Shown piece after piece: positions 26,997-35,357 of a DNA stretch of 64,000 bases. Under the pieces are notes generated by a model that saw only the letters and a list, made by a program, of their open reading frames with translations, searched no databases and had not been told where the DNA came from. Origin of the DNA: Zobellia roscoffensis (GTDB taxonomy: Bacteria > Bacteroidota > Bacteroidia > Flavobacteriales > Flavobacteriaceae); contig NZ_JADDXT010000002.1 of the NCBI RefSeq assembly GCF_015330165.1, positions 2,230,504-2,294,503 of the forward strand. The letters are read 5' to 3'. Numbering within the stretch: the stretch's first letter is position 1; each line of letters starts with the position of its first letter. A program made the translations under genes and the position numbers.

Positions 26997-27992
26997 ATGA
27001 AAAGAATAACCAAAGAAACAATGAGAGCAATAATAATAACGAAGTACGGTTCGCCGGAAGTACTTCAATTGCAGTACGTTCAAAAACCCATTCCTAAAGA
27101 CAAAGAAGTTTTGGTACAGGTAAAAGCGGCTAGTGCAACTAGAGCCGATACCATGATGCGAAAAGGAAGCCCGTGGTTAGGAAGACTTTTTATTGGTCTA
27201 ACAAAACCAAAACACCCTATATCCGGTACCGGTTTTTCTGGTGTTGTGGAAGCCATTGGTAAAGACGTTACAGAATTTGAAGTGGGAGATGCCGTTTTTG
27301 GAGAGTCAATTTTTGGAGCCGGGACAAATGCGGAATACGTTTGCATTCGGGAAGACGGCGTACTCACTATTAAACCCGAACAATTATCTCACAAAGAAGC
27401 GGCTACTATTTGTGACGGCTATTTAACCTCTTGGAATTTCTTAAAAGAGATCGCAGAGGTAAAACCGGGCCAGTCCGTTTTAATAAATGGTGCTTCAGGA
27501 AGTCTTGGTACTGCAGCCGTGCAATTAGCAAAATATATTGGAGCCGAGGTTACGGGTGTTTGTAGTGCCCAAAATGTAGATTTGGTTGCCACCATAGGAG
27601 CGGATAAAGTTCTGGACTATAATAAAATAGATTTTACCAAAACAGGAAAGATGTATGATGTTGTTTTTGATACTGTGGGTAAATCAAAGTACTCGTATTG
27701 TAAAAAGGCACTTAGCTTTAAAGGCATTTATCTTTCCCCCGTATTGAGTTTCTCTTTGCTAGTTCGGGTAGTATGGACGTCTATGTTCGGCCGTAAAAAA
27801 GCAAAATTTTCAGCTACGGGAACCAAGTCTATTCCGGCACTTCGATTGTTCCTCAATGAACTTAAAGAACTTTGGGAATCCAACCAATTAAAACCAGTAA
27901 TAGATAGGTATTATACTTTAGAAGAAATAGGTAAAGCCCATGAATATATAGATATGGGACGTAAAAAAGGTAACGTAGTTATTCTTCTTTAA
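26997..27992 (+). CDS. NAD(P)-dependent quinone oxidoreductase-like medium-chain dehydrogenase
   Basis: A 331-residue zinc-free medium-chain dehydrogenase/reductase. The N-terminal GroES-like part has YGSPEVLQLQ and GTGFSGVVEAIG; the NADPH-binding Rossmann segment is VLINGASGSLGTAAVQLAK followed by GAEVTGVCSAQN. The ATG at 27021 (MRAIIITKYGSPE) aligns better with the family start than the one at 26997, so the first eight residues are doubtful. Such enzymes reduce quinones or enones with NADPH. An operator copy lies just upstream, tying the gene to the serine hydrolase unit. A hairpin at 28033-28066 separates it from the convergent ABC operon. Confidence 0.85.
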   Translation: MKRITKETMRAIIITKYGSPEVLQLQYVQKPIPKDKEVLVQVKAASATRADTMMRKGSPWLGRLFIGLTKPKHPISGTGFSGVVEAIGKDVTEFEVGDAVFGESIFGAGTNAEYVCIREDGVLTIKPEQLSHKEAATICDGYLTSWNFLKEIAEVKPGQSVLINGASGSLGTAAVQLAKYIGAEVTGVCSAQNVDLVATIGADKVLDYNKIDFTKTGKMYDVVFDTVGKSKYSYCKKALSFKGIYLSPVLSFSLLVRVVWTSMFGRKKAKFSATGTKSIPALRLFLNELKELWESNQLKPVIDRYYTLEEIGKAHEYIDMGRKKGNVVILL

Positions 27993-28032
27993 TTTTGCTA
28001 AAATTATTCATCAATCAATCAACCTTCAAAAA

Positions 28033-28066
28033 AAATAAGGGCGAGAATAACTTCCAGCCCTTATTT
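28033..28066. terminator. Bidirectional terminator between convergent units
   Basis: Ten-base stem AAATAAGGGC (28033-28042) and GCCCTTATTT (28057-28066) with a 14-base loop. On the minus strand the hairpin is followed by a run of eight or more T, so it ends the ABC operon well; on the plus strand the T-run is weaker. Confidence 0.8.
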
Positions 28067-28069
28067 CCA

Positions 28070-29410
28070 TTACAATTTACGAAGATTTAATCCTCCTAAA
28101 ATTCCAATTGCTAGTGTTATTAAAAAAGTGGGCAGTAATAGCTTAAACCAACTAAAGCTATAAACTACTTCATAAAACTTAGCTTCATGATTTTTCCAAT
28201 CTACGGAATCCGCAGATTTGTTATCAAAAATTTTGGTGTAAAAACCTTGGCGTAAATTCTTATGGAATTCAGTCAATGATTTTAAGAAAGTTAAATGACT
28301 AACCATATCTGTGCCCGCTAGACTATTAAAGCTCAGTTGTGCATGCATTGTGGGTACAAACAGGGCTATTTTTTCACTTACAGCATTACGTAACATGATT
28401 TTTTCGGTCATTTCGGCACTTGTATTCTTTGCCGCAAAATCTCCCATGTATTGCATGCCGTAGTACCAAATCCAACTGAATTCATCTTCGGGAACAGGGT
28501 AGTTCTTGTACGCCGGATATTCTTTAATGAACTCGTTCATCGTGGCACCTTTTTCCAAATCCCACTTTTCATGGTAACCATCTCTTTGCTCTACCATGGC
28601 ATCTAAGGCTTCTGGCACTTGATAGGTATTAATAACATAGTTATTCACTAATGCAGGAATTAAAATGGTCAGTACCACCCAAATGGAAATTAATGCCAAA
28701 GCATTAAAACTTGAATTCTTTAAAAAGGATACAATCCAAAAACATAAGGCACTCCAGAACATCACATACAAAACGCTCTGAATAAAAATTGCCCAGAAAT
28801 TGGCGTTCACCGGAATTTGTAGCATAGCACTTGCCAAAAACATCAAGAAAATTAAAACAGCGAATACAAAGAGTATTCTCACCAGTAGTTTTTTGAATAA
28901 AAACTTTGCTTTTCCAGAGGTTTGAGCAGCCAATATTCGCCATGTTCCCAATTCTTTTTCTTCAGAATACAAATTGAAAGTCATGGCTATCAATACCAAC
29001 GGAAACAAATAAATGATAACAAAGCCTAGATCGAGGTTGCCGGACATTAGTAATGACGGGTTCTCAAAATCGGTGTCATATTTTTGTGCTTCCAAGCCTC
29101 TAATGGTCACCGCTTGCAATAACGGATTAACATCGCTCTGCCCAATGGAAATTGCGTTTATATTTTGAGGTTTCTTTATGAGCGTAAAACGCAGGTAATA
29201 TAAAAGCAAGCCTAAGTCTTCACTATGGTATTCCACGTTCTTTTTAATGCTTTCTTCTTGAAATACCTGTGCTGCAGCAATTGTCTTTTCCTGCTTTACC
29301 AAATATTGTTTTCCGATCAAGATGCTTATCACCCCAACGGTTAACAACAATATCAGACTAACCAAGAAAATTTTCGTCCTAAAAAATGATTTAAATAATA
29401 AACTATACAT
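28070..29410 (-). CDS. ABC-2 type permease with DUF3526-like domain (second permease)
   Basis: A 446-residue membrane protein with one N-terminal helix (about 15-33), a large extracytoplasmic section (about 35-130), then five or six helices (about 135-270 and 420-446) with a second soluble section (about 280-415). The cytoplasmic turn YSEEKELGTWRILAAQTSGKAKFLFKK is the coupling-region pattern of ABC-2 permeases (NosY/DUF3526 group). It is the last gene of the minus-strand operon and starts at the very base before the stop of the preceding permease gene, so translation is coupled. The two permeases probably form a heterodimer with the ATPase at 33356-34045. Confidence 0.8.
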   Translation of the reverse strand: MYSLLFKSFFRTKIFLVSLILLLTVGVISILIGKQYLVKQEKTIAAAQVFQEESIKKNVEYHSEDLGLLLYYLRFTLIKKPQNINAISIGQSDVNPLLQAVTIRGLEAQKYDTDFENPSLLMSGNLDLGFVIIYLFPLVLIAMTFNLYSEEKELGTWRILAAQTSGKAKFLFKKLLVRILFVFAVLIFLMFLASAMLQIPVNANFWAIFIQSVLYVMFWSALCFWIVSFLKNSSFNALALISIWVVLTILIPALVNNYVINTYQVPEALDAMVEQRDGYHEKWDLEKGATMNEFIKEYPAYKNYPVPEDEFSWIWYYGMQYMGDFAAKNTSAEMTEKIMLRNAVSEKIALFVPTMHAQLSFNSLAGTDMVSHLTFLKSLTEFHKNLRQGFYTKIFDNKSADSVDWKNHEAKFYEVVYSFSWFKLLLPTFLITLAIGILGGLNLRKL

Positions 29411-30850
29411 CTATATGGCTTTTAGGTTAGTGGATAATCTTAATAGTCCGAAAATGGAGAGAACGCCCCAAAGCACTAATGCCAATAAGGATATAAGCTC
29501 ATTTTTAAAGACATCTGAAATGTTTAAAAAATGATACTCAAACGGAGGAAATTCTTTCCAATAATCACTGGATATAGTATTTGGTCCTTCTTTTCCTTTA
29601 TTCGGAATTAAATCCATCTGCAATTGGTTCATTTCTTGCGCCAGCTTAAAACGATACGCTTCTGCCTTATCCTTAAAATGAAGGAAAGATTGAAAATCTG
29701 TACCCGAGAAAGCCATTGATAAGTTCTTGATTGCCGTATACGGATTTACAAATGCAGAATAGCGCTCTAGGTTATTCTGCTTTCCATACACTTCATACAA
29801 ATCCTCCTGATGCTTTAAATATATTTTAGTGCTCATTGCTTCACCTTGAGACATCACAAAACCACCATAATTAAAAGGAAGGTCTTCAACATTTTCTACG
29901 TTATGGACACGTAATACGGAATCTTTCATGGCTTTGAAATGCGGATCATTAGGGTCATGACTATCTCCAATCTCAGCCAAATCGTGTTCCACTGCTGTTT
30001 CCATTTCTATTTTAGAAGGAGTAGGGTAAAGGTAGAACCCCATTGCTTGTAATGATTTTGGAACAATGATCACAAAAAGCAACCAGATGCCCAATAGTTT
30101 TACCAGTGCTCCTTTGGCTGTAGCACTAAAAGCCGAAACCAGAATGGTAATTGCACTCAAAATACCGAAAAACAGTAGATAAGCTACTAACAGTACAACA
30201 TATCTTAATAGACTATCGGTATGCATGCTATCGTGTGACTCAATCAAAACAAAAAACAGAAGTACCAGAAATATAGCGCTTAGAAAAACAAGCGATAGAC
30301 TCCATAAGCCCAGCCATTTTCCGAATACAATTTCTTTACGCGTTATACCTTGCCCAATCAACAGCTTTAAGGTGCCATTTTCACGCTCTCTGGCAATGGT
30401 AGCAAATCCTAAATAGAATATTAAAAGTGGTACGATTACTTTTAATAACATTGCCAGACTCACTTCGCCAAAACGTAACAAACCGGTAGACATACTGGCT
30501 TCTGAAAAATTGACGGTATTTTGTTTGTGAGCTTCCAAGAAAACGGCATTGCCCACAAAGTTTTCCATTCCCATATCAAACACACTTAACACGTGTTTTA
30601 ATCTTAGGGCAAAAGAGCCATAGTGCGCCATACGGTGCGGATGTTTATCTGGATTGTTCTCCCAACTTTCTTCTACTTCATCTTGAATTTCATCTCGCGT
30701 AAAATTCTGGTCATGGTAATTCTCCCAACCACTATACGCGGAAAAAAGAAGTAGGCATAGCATTAAGGCAGAAGCAATCAACATGACCTTGGATCTAAAG
30801 GCATCTTGCCATAATTGACGAGCCAATAATTGAATTACATTTTTCCTCAT
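29411..30850 (-). CDS. ABC-2 type permease with DUF3526-like domain (first permease)
   Basis: A 479-residue membrane protein built like its downstream neighbour: one N-terminal helix (about 20-40), a soluble section, a block of helices (about 130-290) and a C-terminal helix. The coupling motif FATIARERENGTLKLLIGQGITRKEIVFGKW is typical of ABC-2 exporters. It lies two bases after the stop of the TonB-dependent receptor gene and touches the second permease gene. ABC-2 systems usually export or extrude substrates, which makes the receptor inside the operon notable. The substrate is unknown. Confidence 0.82.
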   Translation of the reverse strand: MRKNVIQLLARQLWQDAFRSKVMLIASALMLCLLLFSAYSGWENYHDQNFTRDEIQDEVEESWENNPDKHPHRMAHYGSFALRLKHVLSVFDMGMENFVGNAVFLEAHKQNTVNFSEASMSTGLLRFGEVSLAMLLKVIVPLLIFYLGFATIARERENGTLKLLIGQGITRKEIVFGKWLGLWSLSLVFLSAIFLVLLFFVLIESHDSMHTDSLLRYVVLLVAYLLFFGILSAITILVSAFSATAKGALVKLLGIWLLFVIIVPKSLQAMGFYLYPTPSKIEMETAVEHDLAEIGDSHDPNDPHFKAMKDSVLRVHNVENVEDLPFNYGGFVMSQGEAMSTKIYLKHQEDLYEVYGKQNNLERYSAFVNPYTAIKNLSMAFSGTDFQSFLHFKDKAEAYRFKLAQEMNQLQMDLIPNKGKEGPNTISSDYWKEFPPFEYHFLNISDVFKNELISLLALVLWGVLSIFGLLRLSTNLKAI

Positions 30851-30852
30851 TC

Positions 30853-33351
30853 TTAAAACTTATACGTTGCGTTCAACAATACATTTCTTGGTGCGCCAGG
30901 TCCTAATCTTGATGGGTTTAGACCACCTAACCAATACGTTTCATCAAATAAATTATTTAGCTTAAGGGTTAATTGCATACCGGTATTATTAGGCTTGTAA
31001 TATACCGCTGCATCAAATACGGTATAGGAAGGTAATAATAGTCTATCTGTGTCGTACGTAGGGTTGTACCACGTATATCGTTCATCCATAAATTGAGCAC
31101 CCAAACCGAAGCCGATACCTTTTAAGGTTTCATTTGTAAAATCATATCTCCCCCAAATATTCGCATTGTGTTTTGGAGCTCCTCCTATAGGTTCACCAAT
31201 AAACTCTTCTATGGCATCTTCTACAATTTCAGCATCTGCAAAACCGTAAGATGCGGTAAGCTGAAAGTTAGATGATATATACCCAGATACATCCATCTCA
31301 AAACCTCTACTTCTTTGTTCACCTCTTGTAGTTAAATTGTCCAAATCATAGGTGTCACCTAAAAGGATATTTTTTTGAGTAATGTTGAAGATAGCTAGGT
31401 TGGCAAATATTTTCCCGTTCAAAAATTCTCCTTTTGCTCCAAACTCTGTTAAACTACTTTCAAGGGGATCAAATCTGCTTGGTGAAGTGGACCAAAAGAA
31501 ACCTTCTGCCGTTGGCGATAATGAAACAGTATTAGTGTGTGGCTGAAAACCTTCTAAATACGTAGCGTATGCACTAACCGTGTTGGTAACTTCATAGGTA
31601 AGACCAAACCTAGGTACAATAGCATCATTTGTAAACTCTTGCTCATCGCCTTCATAATCAAAAATATCAGTGAAACGCTCATATCGCAAGTTCAATAAAG
31701 CAGAGAACTTACCTACTTTAAACTGGTTTTGAATATAAAAACCATTTGAGGTATTCAGGTTAGCAGGAATACTCAATTCTGCCAGATTATATGCATTTGT
31801 ATTTCTAGCACCATTAAATGGGTCTGCTAAGTTAAAATGAGGTACTGCAGGTACAGGCATAGTTACACCATCTACCACCATTTGCTGAAAATTGGCTGCA
31901 TTTGCAGGGTCATAGTTAGACTGACCACTATCTACTGTTAAGTACCTTCTGGCACGAAGAAATCCGGCTCCAATTTTTCTTTCCCAACGTGTAGCATCAT
32001 AACCAACTAAAATTTTGTTGGTAATCTTCTCCGTTTCTATGTCGTACGTAAAGTAAGTGCTAAAGTTATCGGTTTCCCAATATTGTTGTCTTTCATCATA
32101 TCGCATTCTAGCCAAGGTAGGAATCACATTTCCATCAATATCCACAGCTGTACCATCAACTCTATGTTCGGCTAAATCCTCATCCCAAGTTTGTTTCATG
32201 AACTGGGCATTGAAACCTAAGTTATCGGTTAACTTTTTACTGAAATTAGTCATAAAAATGAACTCTTTGTTTTTGTAATGATCGCTTGAAGCTCCTACAT
32301 TCATGGTAATTGGCGTACTATTAATATCGTAATCACCATTAATAGCTCCAAAAATAGGCTGACCTCTATCTAAATTACCCACGGCATCACTGTAGATTAA
32401 TTCTACGTTTAAAGATGTGGTTTCATTTGGAATATAGCTTAAGGAAGGCGAAAACAAAATGGCATTGTTGTTTACGACATCTCTAAATGAATCTGCCTCT
32501 TGTATTGCGGCATTAAAACGATATAAAAGCGTTTTAGATTCGTTTAAAGGACCGGTAAAATCTGCTGTAGCTCTTATGGTTCCAAAACTACCTGTGGTCA
32601 AAGAAACTTCACTACGTTTTTCTGTTAATGGTTTTTTAGTTACCATGTTTACCGTACCACCTGGATCGGCACTTGAAAAGGTAACCGATGACGGACCTTT
32701 TATAACTTCAACACGTTCTAAGTGGGAGGTAATAGGCTGTAAAAAATAGTATTGACGTGTACGCATGCCATTTAACACTTGTCCGTCATCACCTTGTGTA
32801 ATACCACGAATGTTATAATGATTGTATAAACCCGTTACCGATACATTACTTACCGTTTTTACGGCATCTGGCACTTGAAAAGCAAGTCGGTCTGCAATTA
32901 ACTCCTTTGTTACCGACGTTATCGCTTGCGGCAATTCTTTATTGGCAATTGCCACTTTGGTAGCCGAAAATGAATAATCGCTATTATAATCTGTTCTTGC
33001 TCTACCAATGACTTCTACCGATTGTAATTGCTCTACACTCTCTTGAAGGTTGATGGAGCCTAAATCGTATGTTTTGTTTTCATCAAATGTCTCTGTAAGG
33101 TTTAGAGTTTTCATTCCTATGTAACTTACCCTAATTTGGTAGGTTCCCAGTCCTGATAACTCAAAAGTGAAAGTTCCGTCTTCTTCTGTTATGGTACCGC
33201 CTTTGGCCGTAACATTTTCAAGATTATATGCAACTGTTGCTCCCATTATGGGAAGTCCGTTTGTATCCGTTATTTTGCCTTTAACCACAACTCTGGAAAA
33301 AGCAGAATTGAATGCTAACAGTGCTAGTATGAGTAGTACATTTTTTTTCAT
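30853..33351 (-). CDS. TonB-dependent siderophore-type receptor with carboxypeptidase-like N-terminal domain
   Basis: An 832-residue outer-membrane receptor: signal peptide (about 1-19), carboxypeptidase-regulatory-like domain (about 22-110, VVVKGKITDTNGLPIMGATV), plug (about 140-240, with SVTKELIADR, YNIRGITQGDDG and VIKGPSSVTFSSADPGGTVNMVTK) and a barrel ending PRNVLLNATYKF. The plug pattern, in particular GPSSVTFSSADPGG, is that of the TonB-siderophore receptor group (FhuE/FpvA-like). It lies between an ABC ATPase gene (4 bp upstream) and two permease genes (2 bp downstream), so all four are co-transcribed. The ligand may be a siderophore or another chelate. Confidence 0.87.
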   Translation of the reverse strand: MKKNVLLILALLAFNSAFSRVVVKGKITDTNGLPIMGATVAYNLENVTAKGGTITEEDGTFTFELSGLGTYQIRVSYIGMKTLNLTETFDENKTYDLGSINLQESVEQLQSVEVIGRARTDYNSDYSFSATKVAIANKELPQAITSVTKELIADRLAFQVPDAVKTVSNVSVTGLYNHYNIRGITQGDDGQVLNGMRTRQYYFLQPITSHLERVEVIKGPSSVTFSSADPGGTVNMVTKKPLTEKRSEVSLTTGSFGTIRATADFTGPLNESKTLLYRFNAAIQEADSFRDVVNNNAILFSPSLSYIPNETTSLNVELIYSDAVGNLDRGQPIFGAINGDYDINSTPITMNVGASSDHYKNKEFIFMTNFSKKLTDNLGFNAQFMKQTWDEDLAEHRVDGTAVDIDGNVIPTLARMRYDERQQYWETDNFSTYFTYDIETEKITNKILVGYDATRWERKIGAGFLRARRYLTVDSGQSNYDPANAANFQQMVVDGVTMPVPAVPHFNLADPFNGARNTNAYNLAELSIPANLNTSNGFYIQNQFKVGKFSALLNLRYERFTDIFDYEGDEQEFTNDAIVPRFGLTYEVTNTVSAYATYLEGFQPHTNTVSLSPTAEGFFWSTSPSRFDPLESSLTEFGAKGEFLNGKIFANLAIFNITQKNILLGDTYDLDNLTTRGEQRSRGFEMDVSGYISSNFQLTASYGFADAEIVEDAIEEFIGEPIGGAPKHNANIWGRYDFTNETLKGIGFGLGAQFMDERYTWYNPTYDTDRLLLPSYTVFDAAVYYKPNNTGMQLTLKLNNLFDETYWLGGLNPSRLGPGAPRNVLLNATYKF

Positions 33352-33355
33352 AATT

Positions 33356-34045
33356 CTATATAGTCTGTAAGTATAGTTGGTTTAGTTGCTCTGCGTTTAT
33401 TTCACTGGCTTTTAATTGTTGTGCCAGAATACCTTCTTTCATTATTCCAATTGTGGTTCCTAATTCTACGGCATTGAAAATATCATGCGTAGCCATGAAA
33501 ATAACCTTGCCCATAGCGGCAAGTTCTTTACAAATTTTAGTGAATTCAGCTGTTGCCTTTGGATCAAGACCAGAAGTAGGTTCGTCCATAAAAATGACTT
33601 CTGCATTCTTGGCAAGCGCAACGGCAATCCCTACTTTTTGACGCATTCCTTTAGAATAACCGGATAGTCTACTGTGTTGAGCATCTTTCTGTAAACCAGT
33701 TTTGCTAAGAAAGTCTTCTAATTCTGATGTGGAATATGAAAAACCGGCTAAGCGACTAAAGAAATTTAGGTTCTCAATACCACTTAGATTTCCATACAAT
33801 TGAACGGTTTCCGGAATGTACGCTGTTAGCTGATTGGTATCATCCTTGCCTACTTCTTTATCACCGACAAAGGCTTGACCGCCATCCTTATTTATAAAAC
33901 CTAAGAAAATATTGATGGTAGTAGTTTTTCCTGCTCCGTTTTGACCTAACAGACAAAATATCTCTCCTTTTGATACCTCAAAGGAAACGTCCTTCAATGC
34001 AACTTTTCCATTGTAAGACTTGGTTATATTTATTGCTTTAAGCAT
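33356..34045 (-). CDS. ABC transporter ATP-binding protein
   Basis: A 229-residue ATPase. Walker A is GQNGAGKTT (about 34-42), the signature is LSGYSKGMRQK (about 127-137), Walker B is VIFMDEPTSGLDP (about 150-162) and the switch histidine is in MATHD. It belongs to the group that drives ABC-2 permeases such as NosFY-like systems. The two permeases are three genes downstream in the same operon. At 229 residues it is close to the minimal length for this group. It is the first gene of the tightly spaced part of the operon. Confidence 0.9.
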   Translation of the reverse strand: MLKAINITKSYNGKVALKDVSFEVSKGEIFCLLGQNGAGKTTTINIFLGFINKDGGQAFVGDKEVGKDDTNQLTAYIPETVQLYGNLSGIENLNFFSRLAGFSYSTSELEDFLSKTGLQKDAQHSRLSGYSKGMRQKVGIAVALAKNAEVIFMDEPTSGLDPKATAEFTKICKELAAMGKVIFMATHDIFNAVELGTTIGIMKEGILAQQLKASEINAEQLNQLYLQTI

Positions 34046-34095
34046 GAGTGTTCTATGAATTTAAATTGATTGTAATTTTTACGCATATGTACATC

Positions 34096-34120
34096 TTACT
34101 GTCTGTGACTATGACAGTAA
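34096..34120. promoter_or_regulatory. Inverted repeat upstream of the ABC/receptor operon
   Basis: TTACTGTC (34096-34103) and GACAGTAA (34113-34120) form an exact eight-base inverted repeat with a nine-base spacer, 51 bp upstream of the ATPase start. The spacing suits a dimeric repressor; it is not followed by a T-run, so a terminator is unlikely. Confidence 0.5.
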
Positions 34121-34297
34121 AAAGAAAGCGTATTATTGTAGAAGAGTCACCCTGATAAAGGGATGTGCCCATATTTTTTAGCAGTATATCAAAGTATTAG
34201 CACCTCTTTTCCAAGAGAAAAAAGGACTGCAAAAGCTTAAATAAAGTGCTTATAGGACGTACGCACCCTATGAACAGGATGGTGAAAAAAATATGAG

Positions 34298-34600
34298 CTA
34301 TGAGAACTGTGGGGGAGGCCTAGTAAAAAGGTTACTGGCCAAATGCCTATTGTTAAAAACAATATAAGGCGTGGTATTCGTAAATTTTGGTTCGGAAAAG
34401 TAATTTTCCTTTTGTGGTAAAACCGGATGTTCGGTTTTTAAAGCAGGAATGAAATTTACTACTGTGGTAATATCACAAAGCTCGCAGTGTTGAACGTCTT
34501 GTTCGTCTGCATGATGCGTTAGCGCATGCAAGCCTGCAACCTTGAACAAAAGCATCAAGGCAACATAAAACATGGCAATAAAACGTTTTACGTTTTGCAT
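34298..34600 (-). CDS. Small membrane-anchored His/Cys protein, possible metal binding
   Basis: The likely start is the ATG at 34600, giving 100 residues (MQNVKRFIAMFYVALM...); a frame extension to 34672 lacks family-like sequence. After a hydrophobic anchor (about 6-23) comes HALTHHADEQDVQHCELCD, with four histidines, two cysteines and acidic residues, a probable metal site. The rest is poorly conserved in look, with PPPQ at the end. Similar small His/Cys proteins precede receptor genes in flavobacteria. It is 252 bp upstream of the ATPase on the same strand, so co-transcription is possible but not certain. Confidence 0.6.
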   Translation of the reverse strand: MQNVKRFIAMFYVALMLLFKVAGLHALTHHADEQDVQHCELCDITTVVNFIPALKTEHPVLPQKENYFSEPKFTNTTPYIVFNNRHLASNLFTRPPPQFS

Positions 34601-34880
34601 AAGAAGAGGCAAAAGTAAACAATATTCTAGATTATTTTGGTAGAAGCATAAAAAAGAAGAATGGCAATTCAAACAATTTTAATAAGGTGGAGTAACGTTC
34701 TTGGGAAATGCCAAGCTGGCAATGGAAATTCTAATAAGAGTATGGTTCTACGGGATTTTTTCATTGGCCTATTAAAAAAGTGTGGTCTTATAAAATTTGT
34801 TACTAGGGAAATTGAAATTGCTTTTATGAGTATCTTTAAGAGTGAAAATTGAAAACGTATAATACAGAAAATAATATAAA

Positions 34881-35279
34881 ATTAGCCGCGTAACTACCAT
34901 ACAAGAAGTTCTTCAGCAATTAGACGTCATAATTGATACGGCTATTGCAAACAATAACTGCATAGGGTTGTTTGCCTATATATATAGAAGAACTCCGGCT
35001 CAGATTCTCAAAGAAGTGGAATTGGGAAGTTTTGAGGATAATGAACATATGGAGAAGTTTGATGTTGAATTCGCTAACTTTTATTTAGATGTGTATAACG
35101 GTTATGTAAATAATAGCAAAGTAAGTAAATCCTGGCAGTTTGCATTTGATACCCAAAAAGACTCATTAACCATTCTACAACATATCATGTTAGGCATCAA
35201 TACCCACATTAATCTTGATTTGGGTTTAGCAGCAAGCGCTGTAATGCATGGCAAAGAAATTATTGTAAATAAAAAGTGA
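34881..35279 (+). pseudogene. Truncated DUF5995-type gene (partial duplicate)
   Basis: In frame from ATT 34881 the sequence reads ISR.TTIQEVL and continues with IANNNCIGLFAYIYRRTPAQIL, DNEHMEKFDVEFANFYLDVYNGY and SWQFAFDTQKDSLTILQ to GKEIIVNKK, then TGA. It aligns with the first 130 or so residues of the complete DUF5995-type gene at 38661-39416 and then stops where the other continues with IENDFNTVNT. The last 140 bp of the match differ at only about ten positions by eye, so the duplication or a conversion event is fairly recent. No ATG, GTG or TTG stands upstream of the conserved N-terminus. It probably has no full function. Confidence 0.8.
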
Positions 35280-35357
35280 TTCCTAATATCTCAAGTTTGA
35301 GATAAAAAGAATCACTTTGAAAACTGGTGTTTTTAAAATTCCAAACCTTGCTAAATA

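Noticed and set aside
34661..34852. 63-codon plus-strand frame between the His/Cys protein and the truncated DUF5995 copy
   Set aside because: No recognisable motif, partly antisense to the upstream region of the His/Cys gene, and composition like non-coding DNA.
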